A stretch of DNA of 17,456 nt. Source: PGYU01 sp964637845. Lineage in GTDB: Bacteria > Bacteroidota > Ignavibacteria > Kapaibacteriales > UBA2268. Each line of letters begins with the position of its first letter. Positions within the stretch are counted from its first letter, which is position 1. Location of the stretch: NCBI GenBank assembly GCA_964637845.1, contig CAZWXI010000069.1, positions 1 to 17,456 of the forward strand, read 5' to 3'. Positions 1-7,864 of the stretch are shown here, piece after piece. The notes beneath the pieces were generated by a model. The model worked only from the letters and a program-made list of their open reading frames with translations, was not told where the DNA came from and did no database searches. The position numbers were made by a program, and so were the translations under genes.

Positions 1-1944
1 AATTTCAAAACTTCGCGACGCCATATTCTGAAATGCGCCTCTTGCGGTATTGGCAATTTTTGTTGTATCGGTGGCAATCATCAATGCTCCTTCGAAAAGT
101 AAATTAGATGAGCCACGCCAAGAGAAACCGTCTCCCATCATATTATATGGGAAATCATTAAATGCAATGTTCCCTTCACTGGTGACTGTGGCTTGCAGTA
201 CGTCTGTCCTCAGTGTTCGCCATGAAGGGTTAGCCATTATTTCGATGGAGTTAATGTTTGTGAAATTTCCATCAGATTTTATATGAAATTCAACGTTGAA
301 TCGGTGATTTACAGGTATTTCATGTGGTAATCGGAGCCTGATTTTTTGCGGAATTTCCAATAAAGCATTTTTATCTACTTTGCCAACCCAGATGCTGTCA
401 GTCAATAATTCGGCATTGTGTTTTTCTACAAACGCTTTGATGTAAACCGAATCAACATCAACAAGCTTATTTATTATACTGAGTTCGATAGATACTACGT
501 CTCCGGGGAAAATCATTCTATCACCGTCCTCATCGATTACTTTTAGTGAATAAAGCGAAATCCACTTAGGGTTTTCTGCGGTCAAAGCATTGTAAAGGTT
601 CACTCGTCCCGCTCCCATTTTACCTTTTAAAAATGGATTTTTGTCATATATATTATCCGCTGTAGCTTTGAGAACTTCTTCGATTTCGCTGTTTGTGTAA
701 TTCGTGTATATGCTTTTAATTACAGAGGCACATGCGGCAACAACCGGCGAAGACATTGATGTACCGTCCCACGCAATGTATGTGTCAACTGGAATGGTTG
801 ACATTATTTTTGTACCCGGGGCAGATAAATCAATACTTGAATGATAGTTGGAGAAATTTGATTTTCTATCAGCTTGGTCTGTCGAAGCAACAGATATTAC
901 GCCCCGGTAAGATGCGGGATAAAAAGCCGTTTCTGAAGAATTATTCCCCGCGGCGGCAACAATCAAACAGCCGTAGGATGATGCCACCGCAATCAACTCT
1001 TGCTCGGCTTGTGAGAAACCGCCGCCACCCCAACTACAATTTATTACATCCGCACCATTCATAGCGGCATACATCAAGCCATCGTAAGCATTAACTAAAG
1101 TGCGGCTAAATTGCGAATCATATGCAATTTTTATGGGCATAATTTTTACTCTATCGTAAATTCCTGCAATACCAATTTCATTATTCCTGACAGCTGCAAC
1201 AATTCCGGCTACATGAGTTCCGTGTGCATTGCCGGGCATAGGGTCATTATCGAAACCGCTTTCATCTGTATTGCTCCCGAAATCCCATCCCCGCCAATCA
1301 TCAACGAAGCCATTTCCGTCGTCGTCAATGTTGTTTGTACGTTTATCGTTCCCGTTTTCGTCCAGCCCATCTTCTCCGGGATTGATGTAAAGAGTGCCAG
1401 CTAAATCTTCATGAGTATAATCAACACCTGTATCAACTATTGCAACAATTACTGTATCACCGTCTATGCGCTCTGTTACTTCCCAACTGTCTATTATGCC
1501 AATAAGAGGTAACATATATTGTTCCAATAAAAGCGAATCATTAGGCAAAGATGTAATTCTGCGGATGTAAAGCGGTTCAGCATACTCGAACATCGCTAAA
1601 TTTGAGATTTTTCGCGATGCTATCAGCGGATTCACATTTGAAGTATAATCAAGAATGAAAATACGTTCTAAACCTGTACTGGTAAAAGTTTCATTTTGTA
1701 TGTTTGAATATAATATATTTCTATCTGTTATATATTCTTTAATAAGATTTTCATTTATAAAAGTTCTATACTTGAAATCTCCTAAAATTTCAGATAAATA
1801 CTGATTAGTTAGTATATCAAGTGTACTCATTGAACCATTCTTCAGCTTGACAATAATTTTATCTGGATAATACTCAGTTTCTTGTGATTGCGAAAGTTGT
1901 TTGGCACAAAGGAACAATAATAGCAACAGAAGTAATCTTTTCAT
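1..1944 (-). CDS. Secreted subtilisin-like serine protease (peptidase S8), C-terminus cut by window edge
   Basis: Extracellular or cell-surface endopeptidase of the subtilase family. Reading starts at ATG 1944-1942 and stays open for 648 codons to the window edge, so the 3' end is missing. The protein opens with a signal peptide (MKR followed by a long Leu run), then a short propeptide-like stretch (YYPDKIIVKLK, about residues 26-36). The full catalytic set is visible: D171 in IVDTGVDYTHED, H241 in NAHGTHVAG, oxyanion N334 in AAAGNN, and S396 in DGTSMSSP. Between D171 and H241 lies an acidic, calcium-site-like loop (NIDDDGNGFVDD), common in Bacteroidota subtilases. Residues from about 450 onward look like beta-rich Ig/CARDB-type modules, so a C-terminal secretion or anchoring domain probably lies outside the window. 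It is divergent from the GH3 gene across 73 bp. The protease assignment is firm; the substrate is unknown. Confidence 0.93.
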   Translation of the reverse strand, partial: MKRLLLLLLLFLCAKQLSQSQETEYYPDKIIVKLKNGSMSTLDILTNQYLSEILGDFKYRTFINENLIKEYITDRNILYSNIQNETFTSTGLERIFILDYTSNVNPLIASRKISNLAMFEYAEPLYIRRITSLPNDSLLLEQYMLPLIGIIDSWEVTERIDGDTVIVAIVDTGVDYTHEDLAGTLYINPGEDGLDENGNDKRTNNIDDDGNGFVDDWRGWDFGSNTDESGFDNDPMPGNAHGTHVAGIVAAVRNNEIGIAGIYDRVKIMPIKIAYDSQFSRTLVNAYDGLMYAAMNGADVINCSWGGGGFSQAEQELIAVASSYGCLIVAAAGNNSSETAFYPASYRGVISVASTDQADRKSNFSNYHSSIDLSAPGTKIMSTIPVDTYIAWDGTSMSSPVVAACASVIKSIYTNYTNSEIEEVLKATADNIYDKNPFLKGKMGAGRVNLYNALTAENPKWISLYSLKVIDEDGDRMIFPGDVVSIELSIINKLVDVDSVYIKAFVEKHNAELLTDSIWVGKVDKNALLEIPQKIRLRLPHEIPVNHRFNVEFHIKSDGNFTNINSIEIMANPSWRTLRTDVLQATVTSEGNIAFNDFPYNMMGDGFSWRGSSNLLFEGALMIATDTTKIANTARGAFQNMASRSFEI

Positions 1945-2017
1945 ATTTTAATAAATTTTATTAAATTTAACAATAACTAAAACAAATTAATGAAATAAAA
2001 GTTACAAATAGGTTCAG

Positions 2018-3145
2018 ATGATTTTACGAAGAAAAATTCTAATTTTTGTATCAGTCCTATTTTTTTATCTTGGCTGTAGTGACGATAAAGGTGTGAATAC
2101 AGTTGATGAAGAACTGAATTTAAAGGTTGGGCAAATGCTAATGGTCGGGTTTAGAGGGCTTGAGATATACGAGGATTCTCCAATAACTAAGCAAATCCGC
2201 TCCGGAATAGTTGGTGGTGTTGCGCTATTTAGCCGTGATGTTGCCCTTGGAAACCCAATTCGTAACATTCAATCGCCTTGGCAAGTCAAAAGATTAAATG
2301 CTCAGTTGCAATCATACGCTAAAATTCCTTTGCTTATTGGAGTTGACCAAGAGGGTGGCTATGTTGCACGATTAAGCCCAATATTCGGATTTCATGAAAC
2401 TGTTTCTCAAAAATTTATTGGAGAAGCAGATGACATATACACGACTTCATATTTCGGTGCTTTGATTGCGGATATGTTATCTGATGCAGGTTTTAATCAA
2501 AACCTTGCTCCAGTAGTTGATTTAAACATTAACCCTGAAAGTCCTGCTATAGGTGCTATTGAAAGAAGTTTTTCCGATAATCCTGACATTGTGGTTCGAC
2601 ATTCAAAAATCATGATTGAAAAGCATCGCGAAAGAAATATAATTACGACATTAAAACATTTTCCCGGTCACGGTAGTTCAGGGACTGATTCACATTTCGG
2701 ATTTACCGATGTTACGGATACTTGGCAAGAAATCGAACTTGAACCATATTGGCAATTAATAAATAGTGGTCACGCTGACGTAGTTATGACTGCCCATGTG
2801 TTCAATTCAAAGCTCGACTCGCGTTATCCCGCAACACTTTCATCGAAGGTCATCAACGGAATATTGAGAGGCGAACTCGGATTCAAAGGTGTAGTCATTA
2901 CCGACGACATGAATATGGGCGCCATTACTAATTATTATGGCTTAGAAACCGCGATAGAACTTAGTATTAATGCAGGTGTCGATATACTAGTTTTCGCAAA
3001 CAACTTGATTTATGATGAAAACATTGCTATAAAAGCCCATTCAATTATAATTAATTTAGTCAAAAGAGGCAAGATAAGCTATACAAGAGTTAATCAATCC
3101 TATGAGAGAATCATGAGCTTAAAAAAAAGATTCTACAATGATTAA
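2018..3145 (+). CDS. Lipoprotein glycoside hydrolase family 3, beta-N-acetylhexosaminidase (NagZ-like)
   Basis: Predicted to remove terminal beta-linked N-acetylglucosamine, typically from peptidoglycan fragments. The 375-residue product begins with a lipoprotein signal (MILRRK, hydrophobic core, FYLGC), so C20 should be lipidated; Ser at +2 favours the outer membrane. The GH3 barrel follows: GVDQEGG at 108-114, then KHFPGHG at 213-219 with the Asp-His acid/base pair D224 and H226 in GTDSH, the hallmark of NagZ-type rather than beta-glucosidase-type GH3. The nucleophile is D296 in ITDDMNM. The length fits a single-domain NagZ with no second GH3 domain and no C-terminal beta-lactamase-like fusion. 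The lipid anchor places it outside the cytoplasm, unlike the soluble cytoplasmic NagZ of enterobacteria. Start at ATG 2018 is supported by the signal sequence. Confidence 0.9.
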   Translation: MILRRKILIFVSVLFFYLGCSDDKGVNTVDEELNLKVGQMLMVGFRGLEIYEDSPITKQIRSGIVGGVALFSRDVALGNPIRNIQSPWQVKRLNAQLQSYAKIPLLIGVDQEGGYVARLSPIFGFHETVSQKFIGEADDIYTTSYFGALIADMLSDAGFNQNLAPVVDLNINPESPAIGAIERSFSDNPDIVVRHSKIMIEKHRERNIITTLKHFPGHGSSGTDSHFGFTDVTDTWQEIELEPYWQLINSGHADVVMTAHVFNSKLDSRYPATLSSKVINGILRGELGFKGVVITDDMNMGAITNYYGLETAIELSINAGVDILVFANNLIYDENIAIKAHSIIINLVKRGKISYTRVNQSYERIMSLKKRFYND

Positions 3146-3238
3146 TATTTTGTTATTTTCGCTTATATTTATTTTGCATTTACCAGAATTTTGCTTAATT
3201 TCGCTAATCACATTTCATAAGTTATTAAAAATATATTA

Positions 3239-3248
3239 AACTTAAGTT
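3239..3248. promoter_or_regulatory. Perfect 10-bp palindrome upstream of the winged-helix gene
   Basis: AACTTAAGTT is a perfect dyad ending 14 bp before the ATG at 3263. It could be an operator for the adjacent winged-helix-like protein. In such AT-rich DNA a short palindrome can also arise by chance, so the functional reading is weak. Confidence 0.2.
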
Positions 3249-3262
3249 AAGAAACTGTAAAA

Positions 3263-3547
3263 ATGTTTACTTCTAAAAAGAAAGGACATCGTAAAAAAAA
3301 TGATGTAAAGCCTATCAGACTAAATCAGTGCGATATGGACATACTATACATATTGAAAGGCAAAATGCATGAGGTATTGACAATACATGAAAAATTGCCT
3401 CAATATAGCGACCAAGAGATAAGTTTGAATTTATCATGGCTTGAAAAGAACAATTTGGTAAAGAAAATTATCAACAAAGACCCTTTTGGTAGCAGCACTG
3501 TTTTATATTCACTAGACTCTGCCGCCAGGCAGTATGTTGGTAAATAA
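3263..3547 (+). CDS. Small basic protein with winged-helix-like fold, possible DNA-binding regulator
   Basis: I do not recognise the family by name. The 94-residue product has a very basic N-terminus (SKKKGHRKK, residues 4-12). About residues 24-92 then follow a winged helix-turn-helix pattern: CDMDILYIL, a helix around LTIHEKL, a recognition-type segment (YSDQEISLNLSWLEKNNLV) and a wing-like hairpin ending VLYSLDSAARQYV, close to the 'Y.LT..G' end of MarR/ArsR-type domains. It could bind DNA or be a ribosome- or RNA-associated basic protein. It sits 78 bp before the efp reading frame in the same direction. A 10-bp perfect palindrome lies just upstream of its start, and an AT-rich hairpin with a T run follows the gene. 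The wHTH reading is inference from hydrophobic pattern only. Confidence 0.6.
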   Translation: MFTSKKKGHRKKNDVKPIRLNQCDMDILYILKGKMHEVLTIHEKLPQYSDQEISLNLSWLEKNNLVKKIINKDPFGSSTVLYSLDSAARQYVGK

Positions 3548-3590
3548 GTTAATTTGATTTTCAAATCACTTTAAATTTTACAATAAAACT

Positions 3591-3619
3591 TATTATCTTT
3601 CATCTTTAAAAAGATAATA
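3591..3619 (+). promoter_or_regulatory. Hairpin with T run abutting the 5' end of efp
   Basis: A 10-bp perfect inverted repeat (TATTATCTTT at 3591-3600, AAAGATAATA at 3610-3619, 9-nt loop) is followed by TTTTT at 3620-3624 and then directly by an ATG at 3625. The shape is that of a weak AT-rich intrinsic terminator for the upstream gene, or of a 5' leader structure on efp. Part of the left arm (TATCTTTC) also resembles the Bacteroidota -7 element TAnnTTTG, so a promoter at this site is an alternative. Confidence 0.4.
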
Positions 3620-3645
3620 TTTTTATGTCTTTATCATTTGAAATT

Positions 3646-4206
3646 ATGGGAACTACATCAGATTTACGTTCGGGCGCCTATATTAAATACAACGGCGAAC
3701 TATGCCAAGTGCTTGAATCTCAACACAGGACTCCCGGCAACCTTCGAGCCTTTTACCAAGTTAAAATGCGTAATGTTAGAACGGGTAAATTAACTGAGAA
3801 TCGCTTTCGTTCAGGTGAATCTATAGAATTTGTAAGGGTTGACAAGAAATCTTATCAATTTTTGTACAAAGATGGAGACACTTTAATTTTTATGGACCAG
3901 GAAACTTATGACCAAATCCCCATTCCACAAGAAACAGTTGGTGATGCAATTAGATTCTTGAAAGAGAATCAAGAAGTTTCAGTCAATTTCGAGGGACCAA
4001 TTGTTTTGGGTATCGAAATGCCACCAAACGTTGCGTTGCAAGTTGTTCATACTGAACCTGGTGTGAAGGGTGATACAGCTACCAATACACTGAAACCAGC
4101 TACAGTTGAAACTGGGACACAAGTCAACGTACCACTCTTCATCAATGAAGGCGATATGATTAAAGTTGACACTGAAACAGGCAATTACGTAGAAAGAATA
4201 AAGTAA
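3646..4206 (+). CDS. efp: Translation elongation factor P
   Basis: EF-P binds stalled ribosomes between the P and E sites and promotes peptide bond formation at polyproline stretches. From ATG 3646 the product is 186 residues, near the E. coli length of 188. An upstream in-frame ATG at 3625 would add seven residues, but family members start like MGTTSDLRSG, and 3625 directly abuts a hairpin and T run. All three domains are present: KOW-like N-terminal domain (1 to about 62), central OB domain, and C-terminal OB domain with the signature KPATVETGTQVNVPLFI near the end. The loop that carries the modified residue (Lys34 in E. coli, within PGKG) reads TPGNLRAF here, with N32 at the equivalent position and R34 nearby. 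I recall the same PGNLR tip from Chlorobi EF-P. No EpmA- or EarP-like gene is visible nearby. An intrinsic terminator follows the gene. Confidence 0.95.
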   Translation: MGTTSDLRSGAYIKYNGELCQVLESQHRTPGNLRAFYQVKMRNVRTGKLTENRFRSGESIEFVRVDKKSYQFLYKDGDTLIFMDQETYDQIPIPQETVGDAIRFLKENQEVSVNFEGPIVLGIEMPPNVALQVVHTEPGVKGDTATNTLKPATVETGTQVNVPLFINEGDMIKVDTETGNYVERIK

Positions 4207-4226
4207 TTAGGAGCGTTTTTCTGTTC

Positions 4227-4259
4227 AAGCGAGATTGATTTTACGATTTCGCTTTTTTT
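4227..4259 (+). terminator. Intrinsic terminator after efp
   Basis: Arms AAGCGAGAT (4227-4235) and ATTTCGCTT (4246-4254) pair over 9 bp with one G-U, around a 10-nt loop, and run into seven Ts (4253-4259). It lies 21 bp after the efp stop and separates efp from the methionine sulfoxide reductase gene. Confidence 0.8.
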
Positions 4260-4290
4260 ATTTCCTCAATATTTATTAATTTTATATAGT

Positions 4291-4782
4291 ATGATTGTGC
4301 ACGAACAATATAATGATATTACCAATCAATTGACAGCATTGCTCGAAGGAGAGAGAAATTTCATTGCAAATGCCTCGAACTTTACAGCTTTAATTTACAA
4401 TACGCTCTCTGAATTGAATTGGGTTGGCTTTTATATGCTTGCGGGGGATGAACTTGTGCTTGGTCCTTTCCAGGGCAAAACTGCATGTATAAGGATTGAA
4501 CTTGGGAAAGGTGTTTGTGGTACTTCAGCTCTTGAAAAAAGAGCTATAATCGTCGATAATGTCCATGAATTTCCAGGACATATAGCTTGTGATGCTTCTT
4601 CAAACTCAGAGATTGTCATTCCTATGATATTTGAAGGCACTTTATACGGAGTTTTGGATTTAGACAGTCCAAAGTTTGCACGCTTTTCACATACCGATTT
4701 GAAGCTCATTTCAGAGTTTTTGGAGATTTTATTATCTAATAGCGATATGAGCAAAATTTATAAATATTACAATTATGATTAA
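4291..4782 (+). CDS. msrC: Free methionine-(R)-sulfoxide reductase (fRMsr, GAF domain)
   Basis: Reduces free L-methionine-(R)-sulfoxide in the cytoplasm, with electrons from thioredoxin, as part of oxidative damage repair. The 163-residue product is a single GAF domain, the full family length. Characteristic blocks are present: NWVGFYML at 43-50, LVLGPFQGKTAC, LGKGVCGT, EFPGHIACDASSNSEIVIP and LYGVLDLDSP. The three conserved cysteines are C66, C76 and C100, with spacings of 10 and 24 identical to C84/C94/C118 of the E. coli enzyme. The gene follows the efp terminator, so it probably has its own promoter. Its last 8 bases overlap the start of the lamin-tail gene, which suggests translational coupling of a cytosolic enzyme with an unrelated secreted protein. 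Confidence 0.92.
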   Translation: MIVHEQYNDITNQLTALLEGERNFIANASNFTALIYNTLSELNWVGFYMLAGDELVLGPFQGKTACIRIELGKGVCGTSALEKRAIIVDNVHEFPGHIACDASSNSEIVIPMIFEGTLYGVLDLDSPKFARFSHTDLKLISEFLEILLSNSDMSKIYKYYNYD

Positions 4783-6451
4783 ACTACTCATATCATGTGT
4801 TTGCATATTTTGGGTATATACTTTGCTGTATGCAGATATTATTGTTAATGAACTCATGCCGGTACCTGACGGTAAAGAACCCGAATGGCTGGAAATCTAT
4901 AATACATCTTCGGAAACTTACAAACAAGAGTATCTGATAATTTGTGATATTGCCACATGTAGAACTTTGCATAATTTCATTTTGGAAGGCAGTTCATTTT
5001 GCATCATTGCAAAAGATACGACATTATTTAAAGAGCATAGAAATATTGCCCCCAACATTCGACTGTATCAATTTAACATCCCCACATTAAACAATACATT
5101 CGACTCCGTAAAAATTTACAACAAAGATACAGTCCTACTTGATGATTTATTCTATGATATGAAGTTCGGTAAAAAGGGCATATCATTAGAGCGTATATTT
5201 TATAACGAGAAAGCAAGAACACCAGACAATCTTAAACCTTCAATTGAGCTTACAGGTGCCACACCCGGCAAAGTTAACAGCCTTTTCCCGCGTGAGGACG
5301 ATATCGCCATTACAACAGTTGAACAAAACAATGATGACTTCTCCATATCATTGATTCTCGAAAATCTTGGTCATAGAATCATTCCAGATTGTCTTGTTAT
5401 TTTAAAATTTGACAAAAATTTCGATGACAATTTTGATAACAGCGAGATTTTTTTTGAAACTCATATAAGCACTAATGACAAACTGACAATATTAGAGATA
5501 CCGAATAAAATCGCTCCCCATTTTAGTGCATATTCGGGGTACTATGAGATTCAAATCGAATTAATAGCAGAGGAAGATAATAATACGACCAATAATACTA
5601 TGACCTTCAAAGCATATTTATCGGGGATTATTCCCAAAATCACTATCAATGAAATAATGTTTGAAACAAGTCAAGATGTAGCCGAGTATATTGAATTTTA
5701 CAATCATGAGAGTGCTTTTATAAACCTACATGGCTTCAAATTGTATGACCGAGCAACGATAAATTCGCCTGATTATGTTTTATCAAATCTTAGAGTTAAG
5801 CCGACGGAATATTTCGTTATTGCATACGATAGCCTGATTTTCAATAATTTTGAATACTTGGATTCTTCCCATAATATTAATATTCCACTCAAAAAGTTGA
5901 ACTTGAATAACTCCGATGACTTACTCATATTTGCAACTCCCGATAATGTTATCATAGATTCGCTCACATACTACAAAACATGGCATTTGAGGGATGACAT
6001 CGTCACTCGAAACCGCAGTTTGGAAAAGATTCACATTGAAATGATATCATCATCTAAAGATTCTTGGACCACATGTCTAAATCCTCTTGGGGGAACACCT
6101 GGAATGCAGAATTCTACTTATGTTGAGCTAAAAAGCGAGACGATGCTGGACGCGTCACCCAATCCATTTTCGCCGTATTCAACTTCCGGAAACAATCATT
6201 GCCTTATATCGTATAATTTAACTTTTGATAAGGCTAAAATTACTGCAAAAGTCTATGACCTGAGTGCAAGTTGTGTAAGGACAATCATCTCCGAGCATTG
6301 GACATCTAACGAGGGCTTTTTCGCATGGGATGGTCGTGATGATGCCGGTTTTATTCTGCCTTTAGGTCCATACATCTTACACTTCGAAGCAATTTCAAGT
6401 CCTTCGGGAACATCATTCAAAGATAAATTGATGATTGTTATCGGCGAATGA
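4775..6451 (+). CDS. Secreted protein with two lamin-tail domains and a C-terminal FlgD-like module
   Basis: A 558-residue exported protein of unknown substrate. A signal peptide spans about residues 1-20 (ending LLYA). Lamin-tail domain 1 covers about 20-169: it starts IIVNELMPVPDGKEPEWLEI and ends TPGKVNS. A CARDB/Ig-like stretch follows at about 170-282. Lamin-tail domain 2 covers about 287-447: it starts ITINEIMFE with YIEFYN, and ends TPGMQNS. The matching start and end motifs show that the two domains are an internal repeat. The C-terminal module (458-558) begins LDASPNPFSPY and contains KVYDL, AWDGRDDAG and GPYILHFEA, the FlgD-like beta-sandwich often found at the end of T9SS cargo and surface proteins in this group. 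Lamin-tail domains in bacteria often accompany surface nucleases or adhesins; no catalytic domain is seen here, so a binding or structural role is more likely. It ends one base from the convergent gene. Confidence 0.8.
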   Translation: MIKLLISCVCIFWVYTLLYADIIVNELMPVPDGKEPEWLEIYNTSSETYKQEYLIICDIATCRTLHNFILEGSSFCIIAKDTTLFKEHRNIAPNIRLYQFNIPTLNNTFDSVKIYNKDTVLLDDLFYDMKFGKKGISLERIFYNEKARTPDNLKPSIELTGATPGKVNSLFPREDDIAITTVEQNNDDFSISLILENLGHRIIPDCLVILKFDKNFDDNFDNSEIFFETHISTNDKLTILEIPNKIAPHFSAYSGYYEIQIELIAEEDNNTTNNTMTFKAYLSGIIPKITINEIMFETSQDVAEYIEFYNHESAFINLHGFKLYDRATINSPDYVLSNLRVKPTEYFVIAYDSLIFNNFEYLDSSHNINIPLKKLNLNNSDDLLIFATPDNVIIDSLTYYKTWHLRDDIVTRNRSLEKIHIEMISSSKDSWTTCLNPLGGTPGMQNSTYVELKSETMLDASPNPFSPYSTSGNNHCLISYNLTFDKAKITAKVYDLSASCVRTIISEHWTSNEGFFAWDGRDDAGFILPLGPYILHFEAISSPSGTSFKDKLMIVIGE

Positions 6452-6452
6452 G

Positions 6453-7415
6453 CTACTCCAGCAATTCTGATGCTAATTGTCTTATCAAATTTTGATATTT
6501 CTCCATATTATCTGCATCCAATATTCCATCGCGTTCTTTTATAAAGGCTAAACTCCCACGCCTGATTGCATATAGCCCTAACCTTACTTTAGCACCTTGT
6601 TCAATTCTTTCAATAGAACCCGTTACGAAATAATCCACACCGACCTGTTCCAAAATACTTAACTCATATTGCGAAGGTGCTGTATAATTTTCGACCCCAT
6701 ACAATCTGAATAACGCATAAACACTATCTCGACTTGTCATATCGTAAACTACATATTGCTTATGCTTATATATAGATTCGAAAATTGATTCAACCGCTGT
6801 AAAAGACGATACCACATGGTTTTTAAATAAATCCCAATCGCTTTGTGTTCCGTCCTGAGCGTAGAAAATCCCCCCAATAACCAAAGTTGATGCGGGATAA
6901 ATTTCAAAACCTTTCGCCTTGTCAGCGAAAAGCAAAGAGTCATTGAGAGCGATTGCCAATGCTCTTAGGATTGAAGTCAGAAGTGCAGGGTCGTAGACTT
7001 TATCACCCGTTGCAGCATCAAAATGGCTCACCAATGCATATCCGAAACCTTCAGATTTTGATGTAGTATCGCTAGTATCAATTATGCTAAGGTCAGTTCT
7101 GATAATATTTTCAATAACATTTACTCGGGTAAAAAGTAATTTTTGTGCACCTAATTCTTTAGCTACATGCAATACTTGAGTACTTCGCCCTGATTCATAC
7201 AATGAATTGACAACAGAATCACGTTGCCTGATGTTTATATATACAGAGTTATCAAGTAACCTAAATGCAAAATCAAGCGCCAAATCAATTTTAATTGGAG
7301 TGATATGTTTATGCCTCTCAGGTAATTCAAAATTAGCGGGCAAATAAGTCTCGGCTTTTAGACAAAAATGAATGAATCCAAAAACCAAGAGAGTAGCAAT
7401 TACGGATTTTATCAT
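6453..7415 (-). CDS. Exported protein with two TolB-N/FlgO-like halves, function unknown
   Basis: I cannot name this family. The 320-residue product begins with a hydrophobic export signal (MIKSVIATLLVFGFIHF, cleavage near LKAE). The rest shows two similar halves. Half one (about 44-165) contains RDSVVNSLYES, then HVAKELGAQKLLFTRVNVIE and a strand TDLSIIDT. Half two (about 177-320) contains PASTLVIGGIFYA, RDSVYALFRLYG, then LEQVGVDYFVTGSIERIEQG and VRLGLYAI. The pattern 'A..lGvdy.vtGsver...g.rv.l.l.d' is typical of the TolB N-terminal, FlgO and CsgG-like fold, which acts in the periplasm or at the outer membrane. No beta-propeller or kinase domain is attached. The start ATG overlaps the stop of the upstream HhH gene as ATGA, so the two are likely co-translated. 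It converges with the lamin-tail gene with one base between stops and no terminator. Confidence 0.65.
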   Translation of the reverse strand: MIKSVIATLLVFGFIHFCLKAETYLPANFELPERHKHITPIKIDLALDFAFRLLDNSVYINIRQRDSVVNSLYESGRSTQVLHVAKELGAQKLLFTRVNVIENIIRTDLSIIDTSDTTSKSEGFGYALVSHFDAATGDKVYDPALLTSILRALAIALNDSLLFADKAKGFEIYPASTLVIGGIFYAQDGTQSDWDLFKNHVVSSFTAVESIFESIYKHKQYVVYDMTSRDSVYALFRLYGVENYTAPSQYELSILEQVGVDYFVTGSIERIEQGAKVRLGLYAIRRGSLAFIKERDGILDADNMEKYQNLIRQLASELLE

Positions 7416-7864
7416 TGAATATCCCTAAAATGAATGCTGGTCAATTTGTAATTTGGATTGGATTTAATTTGTCTGATTGATTCTAAAATTTTTGCCTGAT
7501 ATAATTCTGAAAATCCTTTTAATTCGGCAATCTTTCCTTCAATACAAGCTTTTTCGAGCAACTCAATATCTTCAATATTGAGATCATGGTATAACTGTTT
7601 GACTTTCTTGGCACCAATTCCCTCTACTTTGAGCAGTTCCAATAGAGTTAAAGGATACTCGCCAGTCAATTTATCGTAGAATTCCATTTTCCCTGTGTTA
7701 ACATATTCGGTGATTTTCGAACCTATTGCTTTACCAATACCTTCGATTTCAGACAACTTATTCTCGTGGACTAATTCTACGATATTATGGCTAACAACTT
7801 TCAGCTTTTCCGCCGCATTTATATATGCATTGATTTTAAAGAAATTTTCTCCTTTAATCTCCAA
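7412..7864 (-). CDS. Stand-alone PolX-type N-terminal helix-hairpin-helix protein, start uncertain
   Basis: Resembles the N-terminal third of bacterial family X DNA polymerases (PolX), which binds DNA without sequence specificity. From a TTG at 7864 the product is 150 residues: EIKGENFFKINAYINAAEKL (the 8-kDa-type domain), a first HhH at IEGIGKAIGSKITEYV, then LLKVEGIGAKKVKQLY and LKGFSELYQAKI. A full PolX has roughly 570 residues with polymerase and PHP domains; both are absent, and the sequence diverges after about residue 130. No metal-binding GD.D motif or PHP histidines follow. Homology continues upstream of the TTG (NIAKL), but an in-frame TAA at 7882-7880 separates it from an ATG at 7909. 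The stop overlaps the next gene as ATGA, which argues for an organised operon rather than random decay. It may be a real DNA-binding module or a damaged gene. Confidence 0.7.
   Translation of the reverse strand: MEIKGENFFKINAYINAAEKLKVVSHNIVELVHENKLSEIEGIGKAIGSKITEYVNTGKMEFYDKLTGEYPLTLLELLKVEGIGAKKVKQLYHDLNIEDIELLEKACIEGKIAELKGFSELYQAKILESIRQIKSNPNYKLTSIHFRDIQ

Noticed and set aside
1947..1965. Inverted repeat TTTAATAA/TTATTAAA just upstream of the subtilase start
   Set aside because: Purely A/T, in a spacer made almost wholly of A and T, so it is expected by chance; no regulator context supports it.
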